DNA of 64,000 nt from contig SZXV01000011.1 of the NCBI GenBank assembly GCA_005862225.1, positions 62,001-126,000 on the forward strand, written 5' to 3'. The position numbers were made by a program, and so were the translations under genes. The DNA comes from Chlorobium sp. Its GTDB lineage: Bacteria; Bacteroidota; Chlorobiia; Chlorobiales; Chlorobiaceae. This document shows, piece after piece, positions 37,530 to 45,548 of this stretch (position 1 is its first letter; every line of letters starts with the position of its first letter). A model generated the notes under the pieces. It did no database searches and had not been told where the DNA came from. It worked only from the letters and a program-made list of their open reading frames with translations.

Positions 37530-37811
37530 TCAGACTAACTCAATCCTGAATTTTTCCCCAAGGACAGATGCCGCGCTGGAAAGGGTTGTCAGAGTAAGAC
37601 TGGTATCAGTTGCATCAAGCAGACGGTTGAGTGCTGCCCGACTGGTCTGCATTTTGCTCGCCATTGAAGATTTCGTCAGGTGCTGTGCTTTCATTTCCTG
37701 AGCAATTTGCCAGGCAATAACGCGCTTGACGGCCACCGCAGTTGCTTCGTCGAGAAGAGCCTCTTCTTCAAGAAATTCATCGAAATTGCTGCCAATATTT
37801 TTTTCATTCAT
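37530..37811 (-). CDS. Helix-turn-helix antitoxin-like protein (HigA type), orphan
   Basis: 93 residues. The acidic N-terminus (MNEKNIGSNFDEFLEEEALLDE) is followed by an XRE-type helix-turn-helix: VIAWQIAQEMKAQHLTKSSMA, then TSRAALNRLLDATDTSLTLTTL, ending LGEKFRIELV. This family normally accompanies a RelE/HigB-like toxin. Upstream on the same strand only a short open stretch ending VEQLRSLTCNWQKAE is seen, which I cannot assign. It abuts the methyltransferase fragment. Confidence 0.75.
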   Translation of the reverse strand: MNEKNIGSNFDEFLEEEALLDEATAVAVKRVIAWQIAQEMKAQHLTKSSMASKMQTSRAALNRLLDATDTSLTLTTLSSAASVLGEKFRIELV

Positions 37812-38129
37812 TTTATGTTCCTCATTCTGCTTTTTGCCAATTGCAGGTCAGACTTCGGAGTTGCTCCACGCCTGTGATAAAAAACCTGACTTCAAGTGTT
37901 GGGTTATTCATCAAGCAATGCATCAAAATAAGTACACTATAACAAATGAGCGTTCAGGATTGAGGCACCGATATTCATCCTGGATTTACTCTTTTTGAGT
38001 TCTTTGTGGTTTATGTTAGATTCGACCAAAGGATTGGGCTTTTCCTGGTCGACAAAATGGCTTTGGACATTATCCGAGGCCATTCTGTTTTTAAGGAAAA
38101 ATCTTTTTCCACCACCGTCCCCTTAATAG
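37812..38129. other. Gap between two antitoxin genes
   Basis: 318 bases with no intact gene. On the minus strand, about 37848-37910 could be the end of a degraded coding sequence just before the antitoxin, and TTGTTATAGTGTAC near 37940 could give a -10 box (TATAGT). Neither is firm. Confidence 0.35.
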
Positions 38130-38204
38130 GTTGCCCTTTCCGACGACAACCTTGAAAAATTAATTCAGACAGGCGCCTTCATGGCTGTAACATGTTATGA
38201 GTAA
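38130..38204 (+). pseudogene. C-terminal remnant of a RelE/HigB-type toxin
   Basis: 24 codons after an in-frame TAG read VALSDDNLEKLIQTGAFMAV then TCYE and stop. The pattern, with L-x-x-L-I-x-x-G-x-F near the end, resembles the tail of RelE-like toxins that precede this antitoxin type. The stop TAA overlaps the antitoxin ATG (ATGAGTAA), the usual toxin-antitoxin junction. The rest of the toxin gene is gone. Confidence 0.5.
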
Positions 38205-38520
38205 AGCTACAACATATAAAAGCGATGCCCTCGCGGCGGTTCATGAAACAGCTTCAGATATGTTCGAGGCTGGCGTGATTGACAAACAGACAATGTGTCA
38301 CTTCGACGAATCTTGCTTGACACCGATTCACCAATTCAGCGCCGATGAGATCAAGGCATTGCGTGAACGTGAAGAGGTGAGCCAGAGAGTTTTTGCTCAC
38401 TATCTGAACATGACAAAGGAATCAGTCAGTCAATGGGAACGCGGACAAAAGAAACCCGCCGGAACAACATTGAAACTTCTTTCTCTTGTAGAACGGAGAG
38501 GAATTAGCGCTATTGCCTGA
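38197..38520 (+). CDS. Helix-turn-helix antitoxin (HigA/NadS type)
   Basis: 107 residues. The N-terminal half is SKATTYKSDALAAVHETASDM. An XRE helix-turn-helix follows: SADEIKALREREEVSQRVFA, then LNMTKESVSQWERGQKKPAG. It likely represses its own operon and neutralised a RelE-type toxin. That toxin now survives only as the 24-codon tail upstream. Confidence 0.8.
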   Translation: MSKATTYKSDALAAVHETASDMFEAGVIDKQTMCHFDESCLTPIHQFSADEIKALREREEVSQRVFAHYLNMTKESVSQWERGQKKPAGTTLKLLSLVERRGISAIA

Positions 38521-38542
38521 GACTGCTGTCATCATAGTATAA

Positions 38543-38831
38543 TCACTCTTGCAGAGTAAAAAGGTGCTCTATATCGCGAGCACAGTGCAACACCCTGACA
38601 ATCTCTATTCCACCCGAAATACTGAGATAAAAAATCATATACCAACCAAAAGGAAAGCTTAATAAACCTGGCAAAAGCTCCATACGTGATCGCCCTGCAT
38701 GGGGAGATTCCGCCAACTCATTAATTTTAATATCAATAGAGTCTATAAAGGGATCTGCACAAGCTTGACTGTCTTCAGCTATATAATGCGAGATCTTCTA
38801 ACGCAAGTGGCCGGATGATTATTTCTGGCAT
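38543..38831 (-). pseudogene. parE: ParE toxin gene, frameshifted
   Basis: Read from ATG at 38831: MPEIIIRPLALEDLA. The frame then hits TGA (LYS-stop). Shifting by one base restores a ParE protein: YIAEDSQACADPFIDSI, then ELAESPHAGRSRMELLPG, then FGWYMIFYLSISGGIEIVRV and LHCARDIEHLFTLQE. The break falls just after the DL segment that comes before YIAED in ParE proteins. The gene begins at the parD stop. The toxin is therefore inactive unless the shift is a sequencing error. Confidence 0.82.
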
Positions 38832-38832
38832 A

Positions 38833-39099
38833 TCATCCAACTGTTTTGCTTGTGGTTTTTCTTTTTCGGGCAGCTCTCTTTATCTCGTCAGCATCCCAAA
38901 CTGTGGCAGGCCCGCTCTCTATTCCTGCACGTATATCCTGACGTAACTGGCCAAACTTTGCTTGACGAAGAGAGTCCTGCTCTCCCATAAGACGCAACGC
39001 TTCACGAATAACCTCGCTTGCTGAGGTATAAAGTCCTGACTTCACTTTCTGCCGAACCATCTCTTCAAGGAGCGGGGTCAGATTAACATTAATCGGCAT
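38833..39099 (-). CDS. parD: ParD-family antitoxin
   Basis: 88 residues. A ribbon-helix-helix N-terminus (MPINVNLTPLLEEMVRQKVK, then SGLYTSASEVIREALRLM) is followed by a charged tail (DIRAGIESGPATVWDADEIK) that binds the toxin. It precedes the broken parE in the normal antitoxin-first order. It would still act as a DNA-binding autorepressor. Confidence 0.9.
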   Translation of the reverse strand: MPINVNLTPLLEEMVRQKVKSGLYTSASEVIREALRLMGEQDSLRQAKFGQLRQDIRAGIESGPATVWDADEIKRAARKRKTTSKTVG

Positions 39100-39220
39100 G
39101 GCTTCATTTTTATGTTCTCAAGCTATCACGGATACCTCTCAATAACTTTGCTACTGGCAATTTATGCCAATTATTGACAAATATACAATAACGTCAGTCC
39201 CTTTTTACGCACCTATTAAT

Positions 39221-39530
39221 CAAGCTTGAGAATGCCATTCCGGGGATAGGGAAAGCTCCCCATAATCGAAGCGCCGCCGGTGGTGTTGGTTGTGGTGACC
39301 TTCTGCCAGATCACCGCGCCGAAGTAGCCGAACCCGAGGGTCTCGCAGAATTTGATGATCTCCGTCCGGATGGGAATGACTTTGTACCTGCCATAGTAGA
39401 CCGAGCGGGCAAACTGGTCGCCGATGTTGATGCAGAGACGGCAGCCGGGATGCAGCACCCTCTCGCATTCGTTCCAGACAAGGTTCAGGTTATTGATGTA
39501 GCTCTCGTAACTCTCGTGAAAGCCGATCTG
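39221..39530 (-). repeat. 310-base fragment of the methyltransferase gene
   Basis: Aligns without gaps to 35641-35950 of the methyltransferase pseudogene. I count 15 mismatches over 310 bases, about 95% identity. It covers the codons from QIGFHESYES to NGILKLD, so it lacks both the SPPY region and the C-terminal half. It ends nine bases before the stop of the ATPase gene. Confidence 0.95.
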
Positions 39531-39539
39531 GTTCCTTGT

Positions 39540-40709
39540 TTATTCTGGCTCTGCCCATTTTGCGCAGTCGCGCCAACTCATGATTTTGACACCGTTGCGC
39601 TCATAGGAATCGTCACCTCCATAGATCAGCCAGGGCTGAAGCGCCTCTTCTCCAGCAAATCGTGCTGCTTTGAGACCTGCGCGGATAGAGTCGCCGGTGA
39701 TGGTCTGGCCTGATTTTATTTCAACCGGTTGCAGTTTTGTGCCACGTTCAAAAACAATATCCGCTTCAAGGCCGTTATTGTCACGCCAGAAGTAGAGATC
39801 AAGAGGCAGCCCCCGGTTATAGCGGGATTTGAGAAACTCGCTGATAATGAATGATTCAAAAATTGCTCCTCTCATGGGATGCAGAGCAAGGTGTTCATGC
39901 GAACGGATACCAAGCAGCCAGCAAGCGAGACCCTGATCCAAAAAATAGAGTTTTGGCGTTTTCACAAGTCGCTTTCCGAAGTTTCGAAAGTATGGCGGGA
40001 GCAGATGGACAATGTAGCTTGATTCCAGAACCGAGAGCCATGAACGGGCTGTTTTCTGTGAAACACCTGTTTCACCCGCCAGTGCATTAAGGTTCAGCAG
40101 TTGTCCGTTTCGCCCTGCACAGAGGCGCACAAAGCGCTGGAATACCGATAAATCATGAACTCGTAACACCTGCCGGATATCCCGCTCGATATAGGTAGCG
40201 ATGTAACTTGCAAACCAGTCTGCAGGCGATATATCCCTCACATGAAGAGCAGGATAAGAACCCTTTATGATCAGCGTGTCAAGCGATAGTGACGATTGCG
40301 ATGCTGCCGGAAGTTCTGAAATGGACAAGGGAAGCAAAGCAGTCATACCAACGCGACCGGCAAGTGACTGACTGACTCCGGCGAGCAGTCCGAATTGCTG
40401 AGAACCGGTCAGAATGAATTTTCCGGGAATCGGATCATCATCAACCATACCCTGAAGGAATGAAAAGAGATCCGGCCATCGTTGAGCTTCATCGAAGAGG
40501 GCTCCATCACGAAACCGGTGAAGGAACCCTTTTGCATCTTCAAGGGCAAAGGCACGTTCTGCAGGGTCTTCAAGGGTTATGTATGGCTTATCGGCAAAAA
40601 CTGCTTTTGCCAGCGTTGTTTTTCCTGACTGCCGAGGCCCGGTTATTGCGATAACAGGAAATGTTCTTGCCAACCGCTGAAGGGTTGCTGTCAGTTTGCG
40701 GTAGATCAT
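39540..40709 (-). CDS. AAA ATPase with DUF4143 domain
   Basis: 389 residues. The N-terminal AAA domain has Walker A ITGPRQSGKTTLAK (residues 21-34), Walker B ALFDEAQRWPD and LTGSQQFGL (sensor region). The DUF4143 C-terminal half includes LSVLESSYIVHLLPPYF and the nuclease-like segment FWRDNNGLEADIVFERGTKLQPVEIKSGQT. The latter has the E-x-D...E-x-K pattern of the PD-(D/E)xK fold. The cellular role of this widespread accessory family is not established. Its 3' end abuts the methyltransferase fragment. A TTGCGA/TCGCAA inverted repeat near 40726 could be an operator. Confidence 0.85.
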   Translation of the reverse strand: MIYRKLTATLQRLARTFPVIAITGPRQSGKTTLAKAVFADKPYITLEDPAERAFALEDAKGFLHRFRDGALFDEAQRWPDLFSFLQGMVDDDPIPGKFILTGSQQFGLLAGVSQSLAGRVGMTALLPLSISELPAASQSSLSLDTLIIKGSYPALHVRDISPADWFASYIATYIERDIRQVLRVHDLSVFQRFVRLCAGRNGQLLNLNALAGETGVSQKTARSWLSVLESSYIVHLLPPYFRNFGKRLVKTPKLYFLDQGLACWLLGIRSHEHLALHPMRGAIFESFIISEFLKSRYNRGLPLDLYFWRDNNGLEADIVFERGTKLQPVEIKSGQTITGDSIRAGLKAARFAGEEALQPWLIYGGDDSYERNGVKIMSWRDCAKWAEPE

Positions 40710-40839
40710 AGGATATTATACTAATTGCGAATTGAAATCGCAAATTGTATAGTTTTTTCCGACACACCGCACTGGCATTGCTACTCGAAAAAGCTTGCGA
40801 TTAAACCCTGCTTCAGGATATAATTGGACAAGCTGCGGC

Positions 40840-41172
40840 TTAAGCAGGTGGATTCGCCCCTGACAAGAGCTTCAGCCCAAGCACTCCGGCAAAAATCAGC
40901 AACAGACAGAGAATCCGGGCAATGTCACGCGGTTCGTCAAACAAGATCATACCGAAAATGGCCACCCCGGTGGCGCCTATTCCTGTCCAGACGGCATAAG
41001 CTGTGCCAACCGGAATGGTTCTCATAGCCAGTGAGAGCAACCAGAAACTTGCAATCATGGCGGCGCCCGTCAGAACCGAAGGGATTGGACGGGTAAAGCC
41101 TTCAGTGTATTTGAGGCCTACCGCCCAGCCGCACTCCAGACAACCGGCAATGATCAGGTAAATCCATGGCAT
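40840..41172 (-). CDS. Small multidrug-resistance family exporter, Gdx/SugE type
   Basis: 110 residues with four hydrophobic helices. The essential E13 sits in [20 protein letters not shown], and [16 protein letters not shown] is also typical of the Gdx (guanidinium exporter, formerly SugE) branch rather than EmrE. It should exchange guanidinium for protons. It lies 12 bases after the Gfo/Idh gene and is probably cotranscribed with it. Confidence 0.88.
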   Translation of the reverse strand: MPWIYLIIAGCLECGWAVGLKYTEGFTRPIPSVLTGAAMIASFWLLSLAMRTIPVGTAYAVWTGIGATGVAIFGMILFDEPRDIARILCLLLIFAGVLGLKLLSGANPPA

Positions 41173-41184
41173 TGGGTTTTGCAG

Positions 41185-42318
41185 TTAAATTTTCACCCAA
41201 CGGTGAAGTTTATGAGATTTTCGGCCAGCCTGCAAGACTTTCTGGATCATAAGTCCATCAGAAAAACCTGCTGCATCGTGGACGATTCTCTCGTTTTTCT
41301 TGAGTGCTTTGACAATCCGGTGTGCAAGAAAGGCAAATCCGACAGCAAAAATACCGTGCACGGCCAGTGATGACTGCCTGATTTTTTCCTGTAAAACCAG
41401 CTCATCCCACGGAAGCATTGGTTCAATCAGCTTCCAGCGAGGGGCGTCAATGAGGCTGCGTCCCCCTTTGGCGTTGTCGTTGTCAATTTCCCAGAGCCTT
41501 CCGGCGCCATCAAGTCTGATGGTTTTGAGACTGCCGACCACTTCAAACGAAAACCAGGTGTATGCGCCAACGGTGGTAACGTGCATCAGGGAGGAGCTTC
41601 CGAGGGCAACGGATGATGCGCCGAATTTCATCATCATGGCGAAATGGTCATCTGAGGTGACTGCGCAAGGCTTGCCTGACTTGTCGGGACGAAACGGAAT
41701 GCTGGTCGCGAGGTTACATGAGACCTCCGAAATTTCACCAACCAGAAACCGGTTCATATCGACCAGATGAGAGCCGATAGCGCCGAGGGCTCCCCCGCCT
41801 TTTTCAGCATCACACCACCATGACCATGGCATCTCCGGCCTGTTGCGACTGGACAGATTGACCACTGCACGCACTTCGTACACTTTTCCTATTTCACCCC
41901 CGTCAATCATCTGTTTCATGCAGCGTACTGCGGGATGAAACCGGAGCTGATGGTCAATGAGCGCAAACCCTGGAGCAGAGGAGGCTGCCGCAACCATGGA
42001 GGCGGCATCATCGACATTGAGCGCAAAGGGTTTTTCACAGAGCACGCTCTTGCCGCTTTCAAGCACCGCATTCACCATTTCAGTATGGAGAAAAGTCGGT
42101 GTGGTCACGCAGATGAAATCGAGGTCGCACGTCAGAAGGTCGCGCCAGTCGGCAAAACCCTTGCTGATATCAAACATCTTCATGAACTTCAGGCGGTGCT
42201 GCTCAGTGGGACTTGCAACGGCTGAAAGCTCAACATTTTCCATCAGTGAAAATGCCGGCGCCTGTGCCACTTTTGCCCAACCACTCCCGATAAACCCTAT
42301 TTTTATCTTTTTTTGCAC
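41185..42318 (-). CDS. Gfo/Idh/MocA-family oxidoreductase
   Basis: 377 residues. The N-terminal Rossmann motif is [14 protein letters not shown]. The family EKP motif is in VLCEKPFAL, and the second domain begins [20 protein letters not shown](P)-dependent oxidation or reduction of a sugar or related compound is expected; the substrate cannot be told. It has an AT-rich upstream region of about 100 bases. Confidence 0.88.
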   Translation of the reverse strand: MQKKIKIGFIGSGWAKVAQAPAFSLMENVELSAVASPTEQHRLKFMKMFDISKGFADWRDLLTCDLDFICVTTPTFLHTEMVNAVLESGKSVLCEKPFALNVDDAASMVAAASSAPGFALIDHQLRFHPAVRCMKQMIDGGEIGKVYEVRAVVNLSSRNRPEMPWSWWCDAEKGGGALGAIGSHLVDMNRFLVGEISEVSCNLATSIPFRPDKSGKPCAVTSDDHFAMMMKFGASSVALGSSSLMHVTTVGAYTWFSFEVVGSLKTIRLDGAGRLWEIDNDNAKGGRSLIDAPRWKLIEPMLPWDELVLQEKIRQSSLAVHGIFAVGFAFLAHRIVKALKKNERIVHDAAGFSDGLMIQKVLQAGRKSHKLHRWVKI

Positions 42319-42416
42319 TCTCTTTTCAATATATATCTATATTTTTAAATACTTTATACGAATAATAAACGAATACTTAGATATCTAATTTTGCGAAAAC
42401 TTCGCGAATCATAGTA

Positions 42417-42536
42417 ATGACTCTTTTTATTCAGGATAAAGAACTTTCAGCGATACAAGCTTGTAAACGACTTTCCTGCCATAGAAATTCTCTTAAAAAA
42501 TTAAGGCAAGAAAAGCATATTACATCTACAGTATAA
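42417..42536 (+). CDS. Possible 39-residue helix-turn-helix peptide
   Basis: An ORF that reads MTLFIQDKELSAIQACKRLS and then CHRNSLKKLRQEKHITSTV. The stretch LSAIQACKRLSCHRNSLKKL has the spacing of a helix-turn-helix, as in small excisionase-like proteins, but it is short. An 8-base palindrome TTCGCGAA lies 12 bases upstream. No clear ribosome-binding site. It may be a remnant. Confidence 0.3.
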   Translation: MTLFIQDKELSAIQACKRLSCHRNSLKKLRQEKHITSTV

Positions 42537-42687
42537 GGCTAATATTTTATTTCCTCTAAAAAAGTACATTTTTACCTTTTAAACTTTGATTCAAGGTGTG
42601 TCTGGAAAAGCTGATCGTTCTTCAACAAACTAACAGTGTCGATTGTCTTGTGTGAATTATGCATTATCGGGTAAAATGAGACTTTGG

Positions 42688-43074
42688 TTATTGGTTGACT
42701 CTTTTTTTGATGGTATCGAGGAGTTTGTTGACTTCGAGGAGCTCTTTGTTCATGTCGATGGCTTTGTTTTGGAGCAGCTGGATTTTTTCGGTGCACTGGG
42801 TAAGTATGACGGTCAGTGTCTGATCGGGTGGCGGGGCTGGTAGTTCCGGGGCTCCTTTTTTGCCGTAGAGAATGTAGTTGACGTCGATGCCGACGGCTTC
42901 GAGTTTTTCGCGCAGGATGTTGCCGATGCGGTTTTTGCCGGTGACGTAGGCGGTGATATAGGAGGCGTCTTTAGCTCCTATGGCCTGGCAGAGTGCCACC
43001 TGGGTTTTGAATTTCTTCTTTATCTCTCCCCTGAGTCGTTTGGCTTCGTCGGTGTACGCGCCTGATACAGGCAT
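42688..43074 (-). CDS. XRE-like helix-turn-helix protein with coiled coil
   Basis: 128 residues. Residues 8-75 look like a phage-repressor-type DNA-binding domain (FKTQVALCQAIGAKDASYIT, then GKNRIGNILREKLEAVGIDV). A proline-rich linker (PELPAPPPDQ) and a C-terminal coiled coil (TEKIQLLQNKAIDMNKELLE) follow. It is transcribed away from the terminase-like gene at 43261, so the two could share a control region. Probably a mobile-element regulator. Confidence 0.6.
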   Translation of the reverse strand: MPVSGAYTDEAKRLRGEIKKKFKTQVALCQAIGAKDASYITAYVTGKNRIGNILREKLEAVGIDVNYILYGKKGAPELPAPPPDQTLTVILTQCTEKIQLLQNKAIDMNKELLEVNKLLDTIKKRVNQ

Positions 43075-43260
43075 ATATCTACATTTAATCCATTATTTTG
43101 CTTGCCTTTGGTAGATAATTATATCCAATATTGAGAATAAAAGCAAACAAAGAGTACGAAAGATAACGAATGATAAGGATAAGCAAGGGAACGGGCGGAG
43201 GGAAAAAATGGATAGTTCTTTCTCTATTTTCCCATTTTCCCGTATAAAAAAGGGTATGTG

Positions 43261-43590
43261 ATGCCTGCTGCGAAGATTACGGGGGAGATTACCGGGTGCA
43301 TTGTTGATGCGCTTGGTGCGGGTCATTATCGGGAGGTGGCTTGCAAGCTGGCGGGGATTGACCGGAAGACGCTCTTGAATTGGCTGAAGCGAGGTGAGCG
43401 GGAGCGGTCTGGTTTGTATCGGGAGCTTTATCTGGCGGTTGAGCGGGCAGAGGCGAAGGCGGAGGTGTTTAACCTGAAGAATATCGAGACGGCTTCGCTG
43501 AAGAACTGGTTTGCGTCGGCCTGGTTTCTGGAACGGAAGCATCCTGAGCGGAATCGGTTGTTTGTTGATGTGATATTTAGTGGTTCTTAA
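43261..43590 (+). CDS. Phage terminase small-subunit-like helix-turn-helix protein
   Basis: 109 residues from ATG at 43261 (GTG at 43258 is an alternative). It has a homeodomain-like helix-turn-helix: AGHYREVACKLAGIDRKTLL, then NWLKRGE. AVERAEAKAEV and WFLERKHPERN follow, a pattern seen in phage small-terminase-like proteins. No large terminase or other phage gene is near. A lone phage remnant is the best reading. Confidence 0.65.
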   Translation: MPAAKITGEITGCIVDALGAGHYREVACKLAGIDRKTLLNWLKRGERERSGLYRELYLAVERAEAKAEVFNLKNIETASLKNWFASAWFLERKHPERNRLFVDVIFSGS

Positions 43591-43702
43591 GCTATTGACT
43601 ACAACAACAATTCACGCATTGCTTTCTTTACATGTTAACGGTGCAAATAACCGACAGCAAAAAGCGAGTAGCGGTTTTTGCTGCCCGAGTTGATTTACCC
43701 TG

Positions 43703-44098
43703 TTAGCTGTTTTCCCAACTTCCCACACCTTCTGCTAAAATTTTTGTTATTAGATTTTTAAACTCTTCATCACCTCTGTAAAATCGGACAAGGCGTCTAG
43801 ATGCTGTTTGATGGATATCTGTGCTTTCCTCGGCTATCAAATAGACCGGTTTCCCTAATGCTTCCGCCAAACCTAACTCGTAGTAACAACTAGGACGTTC
43901 TAAAGATAAATCGGCGAGAACAAAGGATGCGCCTTTGAGATTTTGAAGAGTGGCCTGTAAATTAAAGACAGGATCTTCTGTTGCATATCGAGGAAAATGG
44001 GGCTTAATTGCCGTAAATTCAGTTATTCCTTGAATCATTGCCTGTTTGCGAACGGCATCAGGATTGGAGCCAACCGGCATTATTATTTGAAAATACAT
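43703..44098 (-). CDS. Nucleoside deoxyribosyltransferase/TIR-like protein
   Basis: 131 residues. The core ASFVLADLSLERPSCYYELG, then LAEALGKPVYLIAE has the D-(x)n-N/C-x-x-Y-E-x-G layout of the nucleoside 2-deoxyribosyltransferase-like fold, in which the Glu is catalytic. The same fold family includes TIR-like NAD-cleaving or nucleotide-sensing proteins. It lies 11 bases after a two-helix membrane protein gene on the same strand, so the two form a probable operon. Function is inferred from the fold only. Confidence 0.6.
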   Translation of the reverse strand: MYFQIIMPVGSNPDAVRKQAMIQGITEFTAIKPHFPRYATEDPVFNLQATLQNLKGASFVLADLSLERPSCYYELGLAEALGKPVYLIAEESTDIHQTASRRLVRFYRGDEEFKNLITKILAEGVGSWENS

Positions 44099-44109
44099 AG
44101 GTCTATGCT

Positions 44110-44730
44110 CTAGGGTTTCGTGGTCGGCAAAGTTGGTTTGGTGTTTTGTGGTGTTGTTTGTGCTTGCTGAACAGGATTTTTTTTGATTAAGTCATAGTTT
44201 CTCCAAGTTTCTATCGGAACAGCAATCATGATAATCAAAAATAGAACCCTAAACGCCTTTGGGATTAGATATTCTATATTTGTTGATTTCAAAGCAATTA
44301 TGTTTATGTTTTTTGCTTCTTCTGCGATTTGAGCGGACTTGAGCGCTTCCCATTCTCTTTCGAAAGGCTTGTAGGAAACTATATTTTCATTTTTCCCATC
44401 CCCAAACGACACATGACCCGCCATTTCATTTATTACTTTAAATTTTGCATTATTTAATTCTTTTAGATCACGAATTTGTCCTATCCATAACGTGCTATAC
44501 AAAGCAGCCATGCCAGAAAGTATTATTGCCGTGAATAATCCTGTAATAAGAAACTCGGGCTTACTAACACTCCAGCTTATTATGGCCGCTATAGCACCCA
44601 TTATTGCAGTACAAATTGAATAATTCCACGTATTAGCGTCATTTCTACGATCCGTAACCTTTTCTGCTGATTCGTAAAACAGCTTGAACTCATCGAAGGA
44701 GACTTTGTTTTTCGTGTCAAACTCTTCCAT
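44110..44730 (-). CDS. Two-helix membrane protein paired with the NDT-like gene
   Basis: 206 residues. Helix pair at about 40-90 (AIMGAIAAIISWS, then LITGLFTAIILSGMAALY), a cytoplasmic helical region, and a third hydrophobic segment at 165-185 (VLFLIIMIAVPI). The N-terminal FYESAEKVTDRRNDANTWNY resembles the lead-in of RipA-like or SLATT-type membrane proteins. The tail is Pro/Thr/Gln-rich. I cannot place it firmly. Pairing with a nucleotide-handling protein fits membrane-effector defence modules, but this is inference. Confidence 0.6.
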   Translation of the reverse strand: MEEFDTKNKVSFDEFKLFYESAEKVTDRRNDANTWNYSICTAIMGAIAAIISWSVSKPEFLITGLFTAIILSGMAALYSTLWIGQIRDLKELNNAKFKVINEMAGHVSFGDGKNENIVSYKPFEREWEALKSAQIAEEAKNINIIALKSTNIEYLIPKAFRVLFLIIMIAVPIETWRNYDLIKKNPVQQAQTTPQNTKPTLPTTKP

Positions 44731-45050
44731 GAAACCACCCGTGCGTTTTTATAGCTAACAATAATTAGATTGATCCGCCTAAACTGGGGATTTTTGAATT
44801 TGAACCCGTATAACAACACCGTTTCATGCCGCTGTTGCGGGGTGCGTACAAGAAGAATGTACGCAGGGATTTTGAGTATTCCACTGTTGAATGTGTGTTT
44901 TCTTGCCTATAGTTGAACGGTGTGAATTTGGTGGTCGAGGACGGAGCGGAGGGTATCATGGGTGGCGATGGGGTTTGCGGGTGTGGGTCATTGGCAGGGG
45001 TGGAAGGTTTTGGCACGGGTGGTCCCATGCCCTTTTTTAGGTTGTAGGGG
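44731..45050. other. Gap with low-complexity G-rich stretch
   Basis: 320 bases. A G-rich plus-strand segment at about 44935-45030 gives Gly-rich or Pro/Ser/Thr-rich frames without family resemblance. No gene is called. Confidence 0.4.
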
Positions 45051-45548
45051 TTATTTGGGGATGAGGCCGTGTGAGAAGAAGCTGAAGTGTTGGTTGTTGC
45101 CGATGATGATGTGATCGAGGAGGTTGATGTCGAGGATGTGGCCTGCTTCGATGAGTTTGGTGGTTACTTCTTTGTCGGCTCGGCTGGGTTCGGGGTTGCC
45201 GGATGGATGGTTGTGGACGACCATGATAGAATTTGCGTTGGCGAGGAGGGCGCCTTTGTAGACTTCGCGGGGGTGGACGAGTGAGGCGTTGAGGGTGCCT
45301 TTGCTGACGAGTTCCATGCCGATGACGTCGTTTTTGGTGTTGAGGTTGAAGACGTGGAGTTCTTCGCTAGCGCGTTCCTGAAGGCCGATGGTGTGGCAGA
45401 GGTCTACGACCATTTCGGCTCCGGTGATGTTTTTGGTGTAGATGATTTGGGATTCGCGGACGAGGCGGATGCCGTAGCGAGGTATGGTGACGGCGGCGGC
45501 TTCGGCGGTGAAGAGCGGGATTCTTCCAATATTATTTCGGCATCGCAC
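45051..45548 (-). CDS. Short RadC-like JAB-domain protein
   Basis: 165 residues in this frame. The JAMM metal motif is HNHPSGNPEPSRAD, preceded by SKGTLNASLVHPREVYKGAL. This is the short, mobile-element-associated RadC-like type that lacks the helix-hairpin-helix domain of chromosomal RadC. Biochemical function is unproven. The first eight or nine codons (MRCRNNIGR) come from the neighbouring gene, so the original start is lost and IPLFTAEAAAV is the first credible family sequence. It may be expressed only as a chimera. Confidence 0.75.
   Translation of the reverse strand: MRCRNNIGRIPLFTAEAAAVTIPRYGIRLVRESQIIYTKNITGAEMVVDLCHTIGLQERASEELHVFNLNTKNDVIGMELVSKGTLNASLVHPREVYKGALLANANSIMVVHNHPSGNPEPSRADKEVTTKLIEAGHILDINLLDHIIIGNNQHFSFFSHGLIPK

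Noticed and set aside
37848-37945. Toxin gene upstream of the 37530 antitoxin
   Set aside because: Only a short frame ending VEQLRSLTCNWQKAE is open, and it does not match any toxin family I know.
44765-45028. Pro/Ser/Thr-rich minus-strand frame
   Set aside because: Low complexity and no conserved motif; likely an effect of G-rich composition.
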